A stretch of 64,000 bases of DNA from Gammaproteobacteria bacterium. Its GTDB lineage: Bacteria; Pseudomonadota; Gammaproteobacteria; Enterobacterales; Alteromonadaceae. Below, in pieces: positions 28,519 to 37,800 of the stretch. The notes under the pieces are model-generated. The model saw nothing but the letters and a program-made list of their open reading frames with translations. It was not told the origin of the DNA and ran no database searches. A program made the position numbers and the translations under genes. The stretch is from assembly GCA_017302255.1 (NCBI GenBank), contig JAFLDV010000018.1:1-64000 (forward strand), written 5' to 3'. Each line of letters starts with the position of its first letter. The stretch's first letter is position 1.

Positions 28519-29031
28519 ATGAAACCTTTTTTACACTCGACACGGTTGGAGTTTTACCGGTTAACCTCACAAGATGCACCACTGATGTTAGCGCTTTTGA
28601 ATGAGCCGAGTTTTATTGAAAATATTGGCGATCGGGGAGTGCGCACCTTGGCTCAAGCTGAGCAGTATATGCAGGATGGTCCGCTTGCCAGTTATCAGCA
28701 ACATGGGTTTGGCATGTATCGAGTGGTTAGAACCATCGATGGTGCTGCAATTGGCTTATGTGGTTTAGTCAGTCGTGATTATTTGCCTTCACCAGATTTG
28801 GGCTATGCATTTTTCCCTGAATTTGCCGGCCAAGGTTATGCCAGTGAAGCTGCAACAGCCGTTTTTCATTTTGGGAAAACCGTGCTGAAAATACCGAAAA
28901 TCGTTGGCATAGTACAAGCGAGCAATCTGGCATCGCAACGAGTGCTGCAAAAAGTCGGTTTGATTAAACAAGGTTTAGTAACAGTGCCAACCAGTGGTGA
29001 AGAGCTCGATTTTTATGTTGAAAACATTTAG
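28519..29031 (+). CDS. GNAT family N-acetyltransferase (RimJ-like)
   Basis: 170 residues of the Acetyltransf_3 type. LEFYRLTSQDAPLMLALLNEP at the N-terminus, the acetyl-CoA loop as FPEFAGQGYASEAA (about 103-116), and ASNLASQRVLQKVGL near the end. Relatives acetylate protein N-termini, amino sugars or small amines, and the substrate cannot be read from the sequence. Its 3' end overlaps the next gene, so they are likely coupled. Confidence 0.88.
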   Translation: MKPFLHSTRLEFYRLTSQDAPLMLALLNEPSFIENIGDRGVRTLAQAEQYMQDGPLASYQQHGFGMYRVVRTIDGAAIGLCGLVSRDYLPSPDLGYAFFPEFAGQGYASEAATAVFHFGKTVLKIPKIVGIVQASNLASQRVLQKVGLIKQGLVTVPTSGEELDFYVENI

Positions 29032-29365
29032 TGCGGTTATCGCATTTTTCCTAAGTTTATTGATCCTACAGTGGGCTGGCCTTTTGCCTAAGTGGTTTAT
29101 TTGGTTTCATGCGCTCGCCAGTTTAGTTAGCTTTAGTTTATTTGCTTGGGATAAGTTAATGGCGGTGAAGCAACGATTTCGGGTGGCCGAGTCAACCTTG
29201 TTGCTTTCCGCATTGCTTGGTGGATGGCCGGGTGCTTGGCTTGCGCGCGGACTCTTTCGCCATAAAACTCTGAAGACACCGTTTATCCAGACGTTGTGGG
29301 GCTGTACCTTTCTTCATCTGTTGATATTACTCTGCGCCGTGGTCTATCAGTTTGGCTTATTGTGA
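29015..29365 (+). CDS. DUF1294 small membrane protein
   Basis: 116 residues from ATG 29015, overlapping the end of the acetyltransferase gene by 17 bases. Two or three hydrophobic segments flank the DUF1294 core: FAWDKLMAVKQRFRVAEST, ALLGGWPGAWLARGLFRHKTLKTPF. Many family members carry an N-terminal cold-shock domain; this one does not. Function unknown. A GTG seven codons upstream is also possible. Confidence 0.8.
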   Translation: MLKTFSAVIAFFLSLLILQWAGLLPKWFIWFHALASLVSFSLFAWDKLMAVKQRFRVAESTLLLSALLGGWPGAWLARGLFRHKTLKTPFIQTLWGCTFLHLLILLCAVVYQFGLL

Positions 29366-29574
29366 GCGGGTTTCTCGGTTTTAGCCTTTAAATAGTCAGC
29401 ATAACTTTTTGACTGCACATCATTTAAGCAACTAGTAGCTAATGGTTCTGGCAGTTGGCGGCATTGTGCTCTTTGTTCTAACACCATTCTGTTGTATTTG
29501 AACTCTTCAGAATCCCGGCTGGGCATACTGCAAGCTGTGAGCTGCAATAGCACTATATATCCAATAACTCGCAT
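29347..29574 (-). CDS. Small predicted lipoprotein
   Basis: 75 residues. A short signal ends in a lipobox-like LQLTACS, followed by about 60 charged residues with two cysteines (QCRQLPEPLATSC). The Shine-Dalgarno GAGGGG five bases ahead of the ATG is strong, which supports a real gene. Its 3' end overlaps the DUF1294 gene by 19 bases tail to tail. I know no named family. Confidence 0.6.
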   Translation of the reverse strand: MRVIGYIVLLQLTACSMPSRDSEEFKYNRMVLEQRAQCRQLPEPLATSCLNDVQSKSYADYLKAKTEKPAHNKPN

Positions 29575-29711
29575 CCGATCCCCTCAAAATGTATCTCTTG
29601 GCTGCAGTTATACCATGATTATCAGCTGCGTCGTTGAAGATTTGTGGTGTTGGCAGCAAGTTCTGTATTGACTGCAGAACTTGCTTTATATCGAGTTTTT
29701 AGCTGTGTGCC

Positions 29712-31337
29712 CTAGATCCGCCAAGCGTCAACTTCTTGATGCATATCTTTGGCAAGCGCAGACATCTTGGCTGCAGCGCTTACGGTGAGCTGAGCCACTT
29801 GGGTGTTGTTATTGGCAACATTACGGACCTCGGCAGCTGTTTGCAGTAAGATTTCACTGTCGCCTTCTTGCTGTTGCAGATTTTTAGCGATGCCTTCAAC
29901 AGCAACGACAACTCGGCTGGTTTCGGTTTGAATACTGGCAATTGCAGTGCCGGCATCTTTAGCGATGGTAGCGCCGTGGTCCGCTTGTTCCAAAATATGC
30001 TGCATCGATTCGACCGCTTTTAAAGCGGTATTTTGAACTTCGTGGATCATTGTCGTGATATCCGTTGTGGCCGTCGCTGTTCGTCCCGCAAGAGTTCGAA
30101 CTTCATCAGCGACCACGGCAAATCCGCGACCGGATTCGCCGGCACGAGCAGCTTCTATGGCGGCATTTAATGCCAGCAGGTTAGTCTGCCCAGCCACTTC
30201 GCCTATGACTTGCACCACTGAGGAAATGCGTTTGGTGTGGTTATCTAGTGATGAAATTGTATCGCTGTTCTGCCGGATCGCTTCGGCAATTCGAAGCAGG
30301 GCATTTGCCGCAGCAGTGATAACTTGCGCGCCAGTTGCAGACAATTCGCCTGAATGTGCTGATAATTGCATCGCAGATTGGCCGTGAGCTGAGACTGATT
30401 GCAAGCCTTCAGCACTGTGTTGCAAGGTATTATTGATGGCCGATGCGGAGTTTTGCGCTGTTTCAGCGCTACGGACTAATTGCTGAGCCTGCTGATGCAT
30501 TTCTGATGCGGCAAGACTAACTTGGCTGGCATCATCACGCAATACGTGCAGCATTTGTTGCACGTGTTGTAATAGGTTATCAAAGGCTGCAGCAGTGCGC
30601 GCTAGCTCATCGTTTCCGGCAAGGTTTAACCTAAGTGTTAGGTCTTTTTGATCACTGATATTCAGCATCATGTCGCGAAGGCGATGCAGCGGCCGCAAAA
30701 TCGAACTCAATACGGCAAAAGCAGCAACCATAGCGAGGGTTACCGCCAGGATTAATAATACCCATTGGCCGCGACTGGCGCTTGCGATGGTTTCGCTGGC
30801 GTGTAATTCCGTTTGTTTGACCCGTTGGTTGGCAAGATTAACCACTTGGTCAATCGCACTTCTATGTTGCTGGTACTGTTCTCGAAGCTTGCTAATGATT
30901 GCGTCACTGTCTTGTTGCGCTTCTCGTGCCGGCACCAATTCATTGAAAGCGATTTGGTAGAATTGTTCAGCGGACTTATTTGCATCAGCTAAGTGGGAAT
31001 TAAAATCCGCTGGTAATTGCTGACCACGCCAGAATTGCACTCGAGTTTGGTATTCTGATTTTAATTGCTCGAGCCGTGCTTTAAGGCTAGTGGTTTCAGC
31101 CTGATTGGCTTGGCTCATTTCCAAACTGACTAAATAAGATTCAATGATATAAACCGGTGGGGGGAGAATGTCGGCAATTAAATCTTTATTTTGCACAACC
31201 TCATCGTAAACAGGGCCATTGACCTTGAGTTGATGCAGAGTTCTAAACGACCAAGCGCCATAAATCAGCACTAAGGTTACGAAGAAAATCATTAGACTTA
31301 GAAACCGTTGCCGGATAGAGAAACTCGCCATCAACAT
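29712..31337 (-). CDS. Methyl-accepting chemotaxis protein
   Basis: 541 residues: membrane segment 1 (about 10-29), a periplasmic helical domain of about 160 residues, membrane segment 2 (about 190-212), HAMP, and a cytoplasmic signalling hairpin. The tip motif [19 protein letters not shown] is intact. The ligand domain resembles 4-helix bundles but its ligand is unknown. GGAG lies eight bases before the ATG. A possible flagellar-type (sigma-28) promoter, weak in both halves, is seen at 31390-31417 on the minus strand. No che genes are nearby. Confidence 0.93.
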   Translation of the reverse strand: MLMASFSIRQRFLSLMIFFVTLVLIYGAWSFRTLHQLKVNGPVYDEVVQNKDLIADILPPPVYIIESYLVSLEMSQANQAETTSLKARLEQLKSEYQTRVQFWRGQQLPADFNSHLADANKSAEQFYQIAFNELVPAREAQQDSDAIISKLREQYQQHRSAIDQVVNLANQRVKQTELHASETIASASRGQWVLLILAVTLAMVAAFAVLSSILRPLHRLRDMMLNISDQKDLTLRLNLAGNDELARTAAAFDNLLQHVQQMLHVLRDDASQVSLAASEMHQQAQQLVRSAETAQNSASAINNTLQHSAEGLQSVSAHGQSAMQLSAHSGELSATGAQVITAAANALLRIAEAIRQNSDTISSLDNHTKRISSVVQVIGEVAGQTNLLALNAAIEAARAGESGRGFAVVADEVRTLAGRTATATTDITTMIHEVQNTALKAVESMQHILEQADHGATIAKDAGTAIASIQTETSRVVVAVEGIAKNLQQQEGDSEILLQTAAEVRNVANNNTQVAQLTVSAAAKMSALAKDMHQEVDAWRI

Positions 31338-31564
31338 TCACCGTACTCCAAGATTTAGACGTTGCCTTAACACTAGTCGAAGATTGTCATAATCGGTAAT
31401 TAACCATAGAGAATATATGGCAATTTTTAAGCAGATGACTGCTTTCGGCCTATCCCTCGCCGAATCTATGAAAACTCAGAGCAAACCTAATAGCTTTAAT
31501 TGTTTAAATCGATGAAAAAGTGCGGGCAATCATCGCAGTACTGCCCGAACTACTAGCAGATAAT

Positions 31565-32245
31565 TTAGTTTTCGTGGAAGGTTAAATGCGGTTTGCCAAT
31601 GATATATTGACGTCGAAAAGTGGAAAAATACTGTGCTAGATCATCCGCAGCTTGCAGATCTCCCGCCAATTTTAATACTTCCACTGCTACTTCTGCTGTG
31701 CACAACTGATGTAAGTGGGCAGCTTCGCGCAATTGATAACTCGACGCGGTGGTCGGTTGGATCCCCATCACTGGGAATTTATCGAGATAGGGACTTTTCA
31801 CAAACATTTTTTTCGCTTCACGCCATGTGCCATCCAGCATAATAAATAACGGGATTTTGTCTTGAACACTTGGAACCTCATCCAGACAACGTTCTGGCGC
31901 GGCGTATTGCGTTGGGAAAATGATGATTGGCTGATATCGAGGGTTTTCCAACAACGCCAGCAAGTCCGGATCTGGCTTTGTCCGATCCCAAATATACGCG
32001 AAGTTTTCCGCAGCAACGTCGGCAATCAACCGGCCGGTATTGGTAGGTTTAAAACATTCGCCTGTGTACATCAAAAACAAAAACGCACTGCGCGCTGTGG
32101 CTTCTGGTTTATCGGCGCAAATACAGTCCGGTTTAGGTAACAAACAATGGTCACAGCGGATCACGCGACTGCCACGGGCATTAAATGGTTTTGTGGTACG
32201 TTGCAATTCTTTTAATCGCAGCGCAAGCACGGAATTGATAGTCAT
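31565..32245 (-). CDS. tapT: DTW-domain tRNA-uridine aminocarboxypropyltransferase
   Basis: 226 residues of the DTW family; the E. coli member TapT (YfiP) makes acp3U at position 47 of tRNA from S-adenosylmethionine. An N-terminal Cys cluster (CDHCLLPKPDCIC) probably binds zinc, and the name-giving motif appears as LDGTWREAKKM. Families of this type differ in tRNA targets, so the exact site is inferred. Located between a chemoreceptor and aceK, probably as a separate unit. Confidence 0.82.
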   Translation of the reverse strand: MTINSVLALRLKELQRTTKPFNARGSRVIRCDHCLLPKPDCICADKPEATARSAFLFLMYTGECFKPTNTGRLIADVAAENFAYIWDRTKPDPDLLALLENPRYQPIIIFPTQYAAPERCLDEVPSVQDKIPLFIMLDGTWREAKKMFVKSPYLDKFPVMGIQPTTASSYQLREAAHLHQLCTAEVAVEVLKLAGDLQAADDLAQYFSTFRRQYIIGKPHLTFHEN

Positions 32246-32312
32246 TGGCTTAGCCTAGCAAAAATAATTGCGCTAGTTTACCGCAAGGCGCAATGAAGGC
32301 CTAGCGGCGAGG

Positions 32313-34067
32313 TTAACGACTTTGCAGACAAACCCCAACATCGGCTGGGTAGAGCTGGCAAAACCGTTGGGAAAGTGGGTATGGGTACACATCTTCAACG
32401 ATCCCGGCTTTGATGCGCTGTTGCTTTTGCTGCCAGTAATTGGCGTCCAACAACTCAGGATGAAGATTGACAAATAATTCCCGAATATCGGCTTGGGCTG
32501 TGACAAAAGTGGCGATTTGCTCAGGAAATACATCGCCAGGATAAATCGGATACCAAGGTTCACCTGATAATAAATCGTCCCAGTTTTCGGCTTTGGGGAT
32601 AGTCCGAAAGTTCATATCGAGTAGATATTGCACCTCATCGTAGTCGTAGAACACGACCCGACCATGACGAGTGACTCCGAAGTTTTTTAACAGCATATCG
32701 CCAGGGAAAATATTGGCCGCAATCATGTCTTTTAGTGCTGCGCCATAGTCTTGCATTAATCGGCGTTTTTCTGCCATTGATGCTTGTTCTAACGCGATAT
32801 TGAGTGGGATCATCCGACGCTCGATGTACAGATGCGACAAAATGACTAGATCTCCTTCGATGCTCATCGAGTTACCAATTGAGCTCTGTAACTCCGCAAG
32901 TAGTTCCGGTGCAAAGCGATTGATTGGTAATGCGACGTTTGAGTATTCCAAGGTATCCGCCATACGTCCGACCCGGTCGTGTTTTTTTACCAAGAAATAG
33001 CGGTCTTTCACTGTTTCCCGGCTGAATGCTTTGGTATCGGCGAATTTATCGCGAATGACCTTAAACACGTATGGAAAAGAAGGTAGGGTGAACACCATCA
33101 TCACCATGCCGCGAATACCGGGAGCCGCAACAAATTGGTCTGTGGACTTCTGCAGATGGCCCAGTAGTTCTCGATAAAACTCAGTCTTGCCTTGTTTATG
33201 CAAGCCAATTGACGCATATAACTCTGCCAAGGTCTTGTGCGGCAATAGTTCTTTAAGGAAATGCACCAGCGCCGAAGGGACGGGCAAATCAACCATAAAA
33301 TAGGCGCGTGAAAAGCCAAAAATAATGGTCATTTGCTGGCTGTCAGTCACCAAAGTATCAATACTCAAGCCACCTTCAACATGCAAAATTGGAATAATAA
33401 ACGGCTGTTGGCCATCAGGACTGACTACGCGACCGACGATATATGCTGCTTTGTTGCGATAAAAAACCGACTTTAGAATATCAAAACGAATCTGATAAAC
33501 CGGATGTCGACCATGTTGCGACTGGGCAACGAACGTTTTCACAATTAAGCGGATATCACGTTCTAAGTCGATAAACGGCACGTTAAAACCAAAACTAGCG
33601 ACAATAGTTCTGATGCAACTTCTCAGGCCATCTTGGGCTGGAAAATAGCTGTCATAAACCGAAGCAATTGGCGCCGGTAATTGCTGTTTACTGAGCGTTG
33701 ATTCGACGAAGATATTCTGATTATGGAAATATTTGCGTTCGAACAGTTGGCAAAATACTGAGTTATAGAAGGTCTCAGCTAATTCGGCTTGGGGATGGAA
33801 CCGCAGAAACTCCATGTATTCGGCTTTGACTTGCTGCCAAAGACTTTCATCGAGTTGATTGGCCGGTAATTCTTGGCAAAGCGTTTGGATGGCTTCATGC
33901 ACCCGTTGGTCGTAAAACGAAATCCGATCCGAGCTATCTTGCAAAAATCCAGTCCAGTCAGCTTGTGAGAATCTTTGGCCTGCTTTGGCGGTAATTTGCT
34001 GGAAAAGCCGAAAATGTCGGCGAAATCCTTTTAAAATCACCTCGGCAATATGCTGAGCTGGTGTCAT
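32313..34067 (-). CDS. aceK: Isocitrate dehydrogenase kinase/phosphatase
   Basis: Phosphorylates or dephosphorylates isocitrate dehydrogenase and thereby directs carbon between the Krebs cycle and the glyoxylate bypass. 584 residues (578 in E. coli), complete. Characteristic stretches include AHIAEVILKGF at the start, the kinase-side VFKVIRDKFADTK and the VVFYDYDEVQYLLDMNFR segment with acidic metal ligands. No aceA or aceB is adjacent, unlike the enterobacterial aceBAK operon. Confidence 0.97.
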   Translation of the reverse strand: MTPAQHIAEVILKGFRRHFRLFQQITAKAGQRFSQADWTGFLQDSSDRISFYDQRVHEAIQTLCQELPANQLDESLWQQVKAEYMEFLRFHPQAELAETFYNSVFCQLFERKYFHNQNIFVESTLSKQQLPAPIASVYDSYFPAQDGLRSCIRTIVASFGFNVPFIDLERDIRLIVKTFVAQSQHGRHPVYQIRFDILKSVFYRNKAAYIVGRVVSPDGQQPFIIPILHVEGGLSIDTLVTDSQQMTIIFGFSRAYFMVDLPVPSALVHFLKELLPHKTLAELYASIGLHKQGKTEFYRELLGHLQKSTDQFVAAPGIRGMVMMVFTLPSFPYVFKVIRDKFADTKAFSRETVKDRYFLVKKHDRVGRMADTLEYSNVALPINRFAPELLAELQSSIGNSMSIEGDLVILSHLYIERRMIPLNIALEQASMAEKRRLMQDYGAALKDMIAANIFPGDMLLKNFGVTRHGRVVFYDYDEVQYLLDMNFRTIPKAENWDDLLSGEPWYPIYPGDVFPEQIATFVTAQADIRELFVNLHPELLDANYWQQKQQRIKAGIVEDVYPYPLSQRFCQLYPADVGVCLQSR

Positions 34068-34313
34068 TTTACAACCCTTGATGACGCGTCGACCTTGGTT
34101 CTAGTTCTACCTGATGCCATATCAAATTGCAATCATTGGCAGGCGCTTTACTGACTGGTTGTATGCATTTATCGCAATTATGCTGGGCGCTTGTTTGGCT
34201 AAATCAGGCAAGGGGTTTCGCGGAGTTCATAAGTTAAACTTTCGTCATTGGGCTGACTGGCGTATAGTCAAAAAGTAAATGGCTATTTTGTGCACAACTT
34301 TGAGGGCTGATTG

Positions 34314-34610
34314 ATGTTAGTGACATTTCATAGCAAAGATTATTATCCAATTACTATGTTCGGCGAACCTGCTTTAGAGTTGATTCGTTTGATGGGGGTG
34401 ACCAGTAAGGTGCCGGGCGCAATCTATGCCGAAGATGTGCCACAAGCGCTATGGCAATTGCAAGAAGCTTTGGCAGAGCAGCCCGTTGTTACAGATCCAC
34501 AGTGTGAGCCATTACATGAAACACCTGTGACACTGCGCCAACGCGCTGTGCCGTTATTAGAGATGCTGCAGGCTGCAGTAAAATCTCAACATTCAATTCA
34601 TTGGGATTAG
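34314..34610 (+). CDS. DUF1840 protein
   Basis: 98 residues. MLVTFHSKDYYPITMFGEPAL, then a MGVTSKVPGAIYAEDVP segment and a C-terminal TLRQRAVPLLEML helix, all features of the DUF1840 family of small cytoplasmic proteins. ATG 34314 is preceded by GAGGG at about eight bases; a TTG just ahead is also in frame. A TATAGT at 34264-34269 could be its -10 element. Function unknown. Confidence 0.82.
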   Translation: MLVTFHSKDYYPITMFGEPALELIRLMGVTSKVPGAIYAEDVPQALWQLQEALAEQPVVTDPQCEPLHETPVTLRQRAVPLLEMLQAAVKSQHSIHWD

Positions 34611-34624
34611 CAGCGTAGCTTCGC

Positions 34625-34654
34625 AAAAAGGATCCTGCCAGATTAACAGGATCC
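34625..34654 (-). terminator. Intrinsic terminator of the copper operon
   Basis: GGATCCTG and CAGGATCC form eight pairs around a nine-base loop. On the minus strand the stem is followed by five Ts, so it ends the transcript of the two copper genes. Confidence 0.78.
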
Positions 34655-34668
34655 CCAAGCTTCATCGC

Positions 34669-35142
34669 TTAATGCGCTTTATGTTGCCCATGTTCTTGAT
34701 TTAACCGCATCGGCTTTAACATACTGCCAAGCGCTGTTTTGTCGGTTGCTGATAAAGTTGCTTCGGCGAGCAGATGGTTTTTAGCCAATGTCGTGGCTCG
34801 CTCGACCCCGACTTCAGTTAAGAATGTGGCATCTAGTAAGGCATCGCCACCACACAAAATTACCAACCAATGACCGCGAGTCGCGTCCTTTTGCAGCAAG
34901 GCGCGACCCGCTTTGTCGCCAAGCCACCAATCAGCCAAAGCATAATTGCCCAACACGCTAATGGCGCCAACTCGGGTATTGGGCCACAAAGTTTGCAATT
35001 GCTCAGTGATCAACTGCTGAGCCGCGACCTGACTAGCCGTTTGATCAGCGGGTTGCTGACCTACACCCTCAGAGTGCGCCGGCGCTGCAAGCGACCACAT
35101 GGCCACCATAACAATTGCGAAAAAATTACTAATTCTACGCAT
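34669..35142 (-). CDS. Copper uptake system-associated periplasmic protein
   Basis: 157 residues with a signal peptide (cleavage near residue 24, SLAAPAHS). The core reads AISVLGNYALADWWLGDKAGRALLQKD, then GHWLVILCGGDALLDATFL, matching the family found beside OprC-type receptors in Pseudomonas and relatives. The C-terminus has a His/Met tail (MRLNQEHGQHKAH) that could bind copper. It begins nine bases after the receptor stop, so the two form an operon. The biochemical role is unknown; partnership with the receptor is inferred from context. Confidence 0.75.
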   Translation of the reverse strand: MRRISNFFAIVMVAMWSLAAPAHSEGVGQQPADQTASQVAAQQLITEQLQTLWPNTRVGAISVLGNYALADWWLGDKAGRALLQKDATRGHWLVILCGGDALLDATFLTEVGVERATTLAKNHLLAEATLSATDKTALGSMLKPMRLNQEHGQHKAH

Positions 35143-35151
35143 GCCAATTCC

Positions 35152-37212
35152 TTAGAATTTATCCTCGAATGACCAACTCAGTTTTAACCAAGCAGTACGA
35201 CCCGGTTCATTTACCCGTGTGGTTTGTTCGAATCCAGGAATTGCTCCGCCCATGCCGTTACTACCTGCGCGACTGACAAATTCCGCGTATTGGCGGTCGA
35301 ATAGGTTGTCGATGCCTAGGGATAATTGCAATGATGGTAGTATTTTCCAAGCCGCATTCGCCGATAAAATACCAAAGCCGCTGCTTGGGCCCAGGTCTTT
35401 GCCAACGATATTACCGGTATTTAATGTATAACGGTCTTGTGCTGCTACTACACGCCATAACATGCCAACCGACCAATCTTGTTGTTGATAATCAGCGCCA
35501 ATCCGAGCTTCAAGCGGTGCCAATTGTGGCAACGCGGAATTGTCAGTGTCGTTAGTGCCGCGGGTATAGGCCAAACTGCTATCGACTTTTAATGAATCAC
35601 CTAAACGTTGGCTATAGGTAAATTCCGCGCCATAACTGCTCGCATCAATGTTGCGGACAAAACCTAGCATTTTCATCATGCTGCGATAGTCAACGTGAAT
35701 AAAATCGTCGATTTGGTTGTAGAACACCGAAGCTGACCATTGACGCTTTTCGTCGGCAAATAAGAGACCGGTATCGATTTGCTTTGTATGCTCCGGAGCT
35801 ACGTTAAAAGCGCTTACCGTCATTTGACTTTCTTTGGCAATCATCTCCCAATAATCAGGAAAGCGCTCAGTACTGCCAGCACCAACATAAGCGGTTAAGG
35901 GTTTATCGGTGAGTTGATGCTCGTATCGAGCGAAAACACTATGCAGGTTGTCATCGCGTTCTTGGTTGTAAGATGGATTTTGCTTCATTGACATCATGTT
36001 GCCAACCATCGGCCGCAGATCGGTCGCTTGCCACTGGTCTAAACGGTAGCCGCTGGCAATTTTGCCGTTATCATTCAGTTGATAAACCAATTCAGCAAAC
36101 AGGCCCTTTTGTTCAATTTCAGCATCTTGCTGCCAATTGCTGTAAACGCCAGACGGCGGCGCGGAGCGCGATGCGTGTTCGTTGGATTGGGTATCTACAC
36201 CTGCAGTTAACTGCCAATCGGTAGCAAATGGCATGAGCGCAGTGATCCGTCCGCCCTTAGTATCGCGAGTCAGATTGGCGTATCCCATCATGCCTGGGGT
36301 TCGCAACTCTTGGTCGTCCATCACATGATCAACACTATTATCGAACCAATGTAATGTTAATTCGCTAAACCAAGGTGCGATGTCGCGCTGTTGGGCACGG
36401 AAGCTATAGCTCTCGCGCAGGAATTTAGTACCGTCCATGCCGCGGTCAGCATAAGCGGCTTCGCCATCGCTGCGGGCTGTGGTGAGCTCAATGAGGGTGT
36501 TTTTTGTCGGAGTCCAGCCCGCCGTTAGTTGGCTGCTATAGCGTTGATATTCTGAATGCACGTCTTTACCGGCACCGTCTTGGTAGTTATTGCTGGCAGA
36601 ATTACTACCGCCAAAACGGAAGTATCCGTCGCTACTACCAATTGTGGCATCGATTAATTGATCATTTCGACCAAAACTCGCGCCCAGCATACTGGCATGC
36701 AATTCATAACCCGCTTGGCTAAAATCTGGGGTTTTACGTTCAAATAAAATCGTTGCGGCTGAATGACCTGCACCGTGAGCGACCGACTGCGGTCCTTTAA
36801 TCACGGTCAAGCTGTCGTGGAGTTCTGGATAAATATAGGCCGTTGGGGCGTCCATCCGATAGTTGCAACCACCCAGGATATTTTCGCCATCCACCAAAAT
36901 ACCTAAACGAGAACCCGCCATACCCCGGAAAATGGCATCGCCATCGGCACCACCTTTACGCGTGACGGCAAAACCGGCGATTGTTTTTAAATAATCTGCA
37001 CCATCATGCGCAGGCAGTGGCTGGCGTGGTTTTTTTGGATCTGTGATCACTATACCTGGCGCATCCGGAGCTTCGCCGGTGATAACTAAATGTTCAACTT
37101 GGTCGGTTTTTTCGTTAGTTTTCTGCGTATCGTCGGCGAAAGCTGCGCTACTAATTGCGCCAAATGCGGTAAGAACTAATAGTTTGGTAATGGTGTTGTA
37201 ATGAAAAGTCAT
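35152..37212 (-). CDS. oprC: TonB-dependent copper receptor (OprC-like)
   Basis: 686 residues: signal peptide (1-26), TonB-box-like VEHLVITG near 39-46, plug domain, and a 22-strand type barrel ending in the aromatic residue SFEDKF. The OprC copper ligands of Pseudomonas aeruginosa (Cys143, Met147, His323, Met325) correspond to Cys116, Met120 (CNYRM), His296 and Met298 (HVM), all with the same offset of 27. It should therefore import copper ions across the outer membrane. It is the first gene of a two-gene operon. Confidence 0.9.
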   Translation of the reverse strand: MTFHYNTITKLLVLTAFGAISSAAFADDTQKTNEKTDQVEHLVITGEAPDAPGIVITDPKKPRQPLPAHDGADYLKTIAGFAVTRKGGADGDAIFRGMAGSRLGILVDGENILGGCNYRMDAPTAYIYPELHDSLTVIKGPQSVAHGAGHSAATILFERKTPDFSQAGYELHASMLGASFGRNDQLIDATIGSSDGYFRFGGSNSASNNYQDGAGKDVHSEYQRYSSQLTAGWTPTKNTLIELTTARSDGEAAYADRGMDGTKFLRESYSFRAQQRDIAPWFSELTLHWFDNSVDHVMDDQELRTPGMMGYANLTRDTKGGRITALMPFATDWQLTAGVDTQSNEHASRSAPPSGVYSNWQQDAEIEQKGLFAELVYQLNDNGKIASGYRLDQWQATDLRPMVGNMMSMKQNPSYNQERDDNLHSVFARYEHQLTDKPLTAYVGAGSTERFPDYWEMIAKESQMTVSAFNVAPEHTKQIDTGLLFADEKRQWSASVFYNQIDDFIHVDYRSMMKMLGFVRNIDASSYGAEFTYSQRLGDSLKVDSSLAYTRGTNDTDNSALPQLAPLEARIGADYQQQDWSVGMLWRVVAAQDRYTLNTGNIVGKDLGPSSGFGILSANAAWKILPSLQLSLGIDNLFDRQYAEFVSRAGSNGMGGAIPGFEQTTRVNEPGRTAWLKLSWSFEDKF

Positions 37213-37474
37213 CTGCAGATCCCTTAAAAATAATGCGCGCTGATTGTAAATGCGCGAAAGGCTCTGGTGGATGTGGCAAATTGTCGCAGTTAGGCGCTAT
37301 TGCGCAGCAAATGCAGCTTTGTTTGATATAGCACAAGTTTTTTGGACTATTGCCGAAGCTATTTTCTGCGAAATTGTTTAATGTTGGTTCACTTGATAAT
37401 TCATTAGTGGATACTGATATATTGAAGATGACTTCATGGCGTTTTCAAATACAGTGACAACTTAGGAGCACAAC

Positions 37475-37675
37475 ATGCAAGCAAACGTAGGTGGTATTGA
37501 TCGAATTTTACGCGTGACCGCTGGTGTGGCACTTATTGCCTTAGCGGCTCTTGGCATCGTCGGTTGGTGGGGATGGCTTGGTGTGATCCCACTGGCAACT
37601 GGCACTTTGCGGTTTTGTCCGTTTTACCCATTACTTGGCTTAAACACCTGTCCTTTACAGCAGTCAAACAAGTAA
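37475..37675 (+). CDS. DUF2892 small membrane protein
   Basis: 66 residues. MQANVGGIDRILRVTAGVALIA, then a second hydrophobic segment and FCPFYPLLGLNTCP with the two conserved cysteines of the DUF2892 family (also found as the membrane part of YgaP). Two membrane segments. TTAGGAG seven bases before the ATG is a strong ribosome-binding site. Function unknown; the cysteines hint at sulphur or metal chemistry. Confidence 0.88.
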   Translation: MQANVGGIDRILRVTAGVALIALAALGIVGWWGWLGVIPLATGTLRFCPFYPLLGLNTCPLQQSNK

Positions 37676-37756
37676 TAGGTGAAGGAAAGCCGTGGCCGCT
37701 GCCCTCTAGATAATTTGAAGTTTTTAAGCTTCGATTACTGATTAGGCTAGGCAATT

Positions 37757-37781
37757 AAGCCCCATCGAATGGGGCTTTCAT
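37757..37781. terminator. Intrinsic terminator between the DUF2892 and amidase genes
   Basis: AAGCCCCAT and ATGGGGCTT form nine pairs around CGA, followed by TTCATCT on the plus strand and AATT on the minus. It can serve both converging genes, better for the plus strand. Confidence 0.8.
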
Positions 37782-37800
37782 CTGCTCAATTCCAATTTAA

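Noticed and set aside
35221-35238. T-loop-like word TTCGAATCC that could suggest a tRNA
   Set aside because: It lies in the conserved C-terminal part of the OprC-like gene and no acceptor or anticodon stems surround it.
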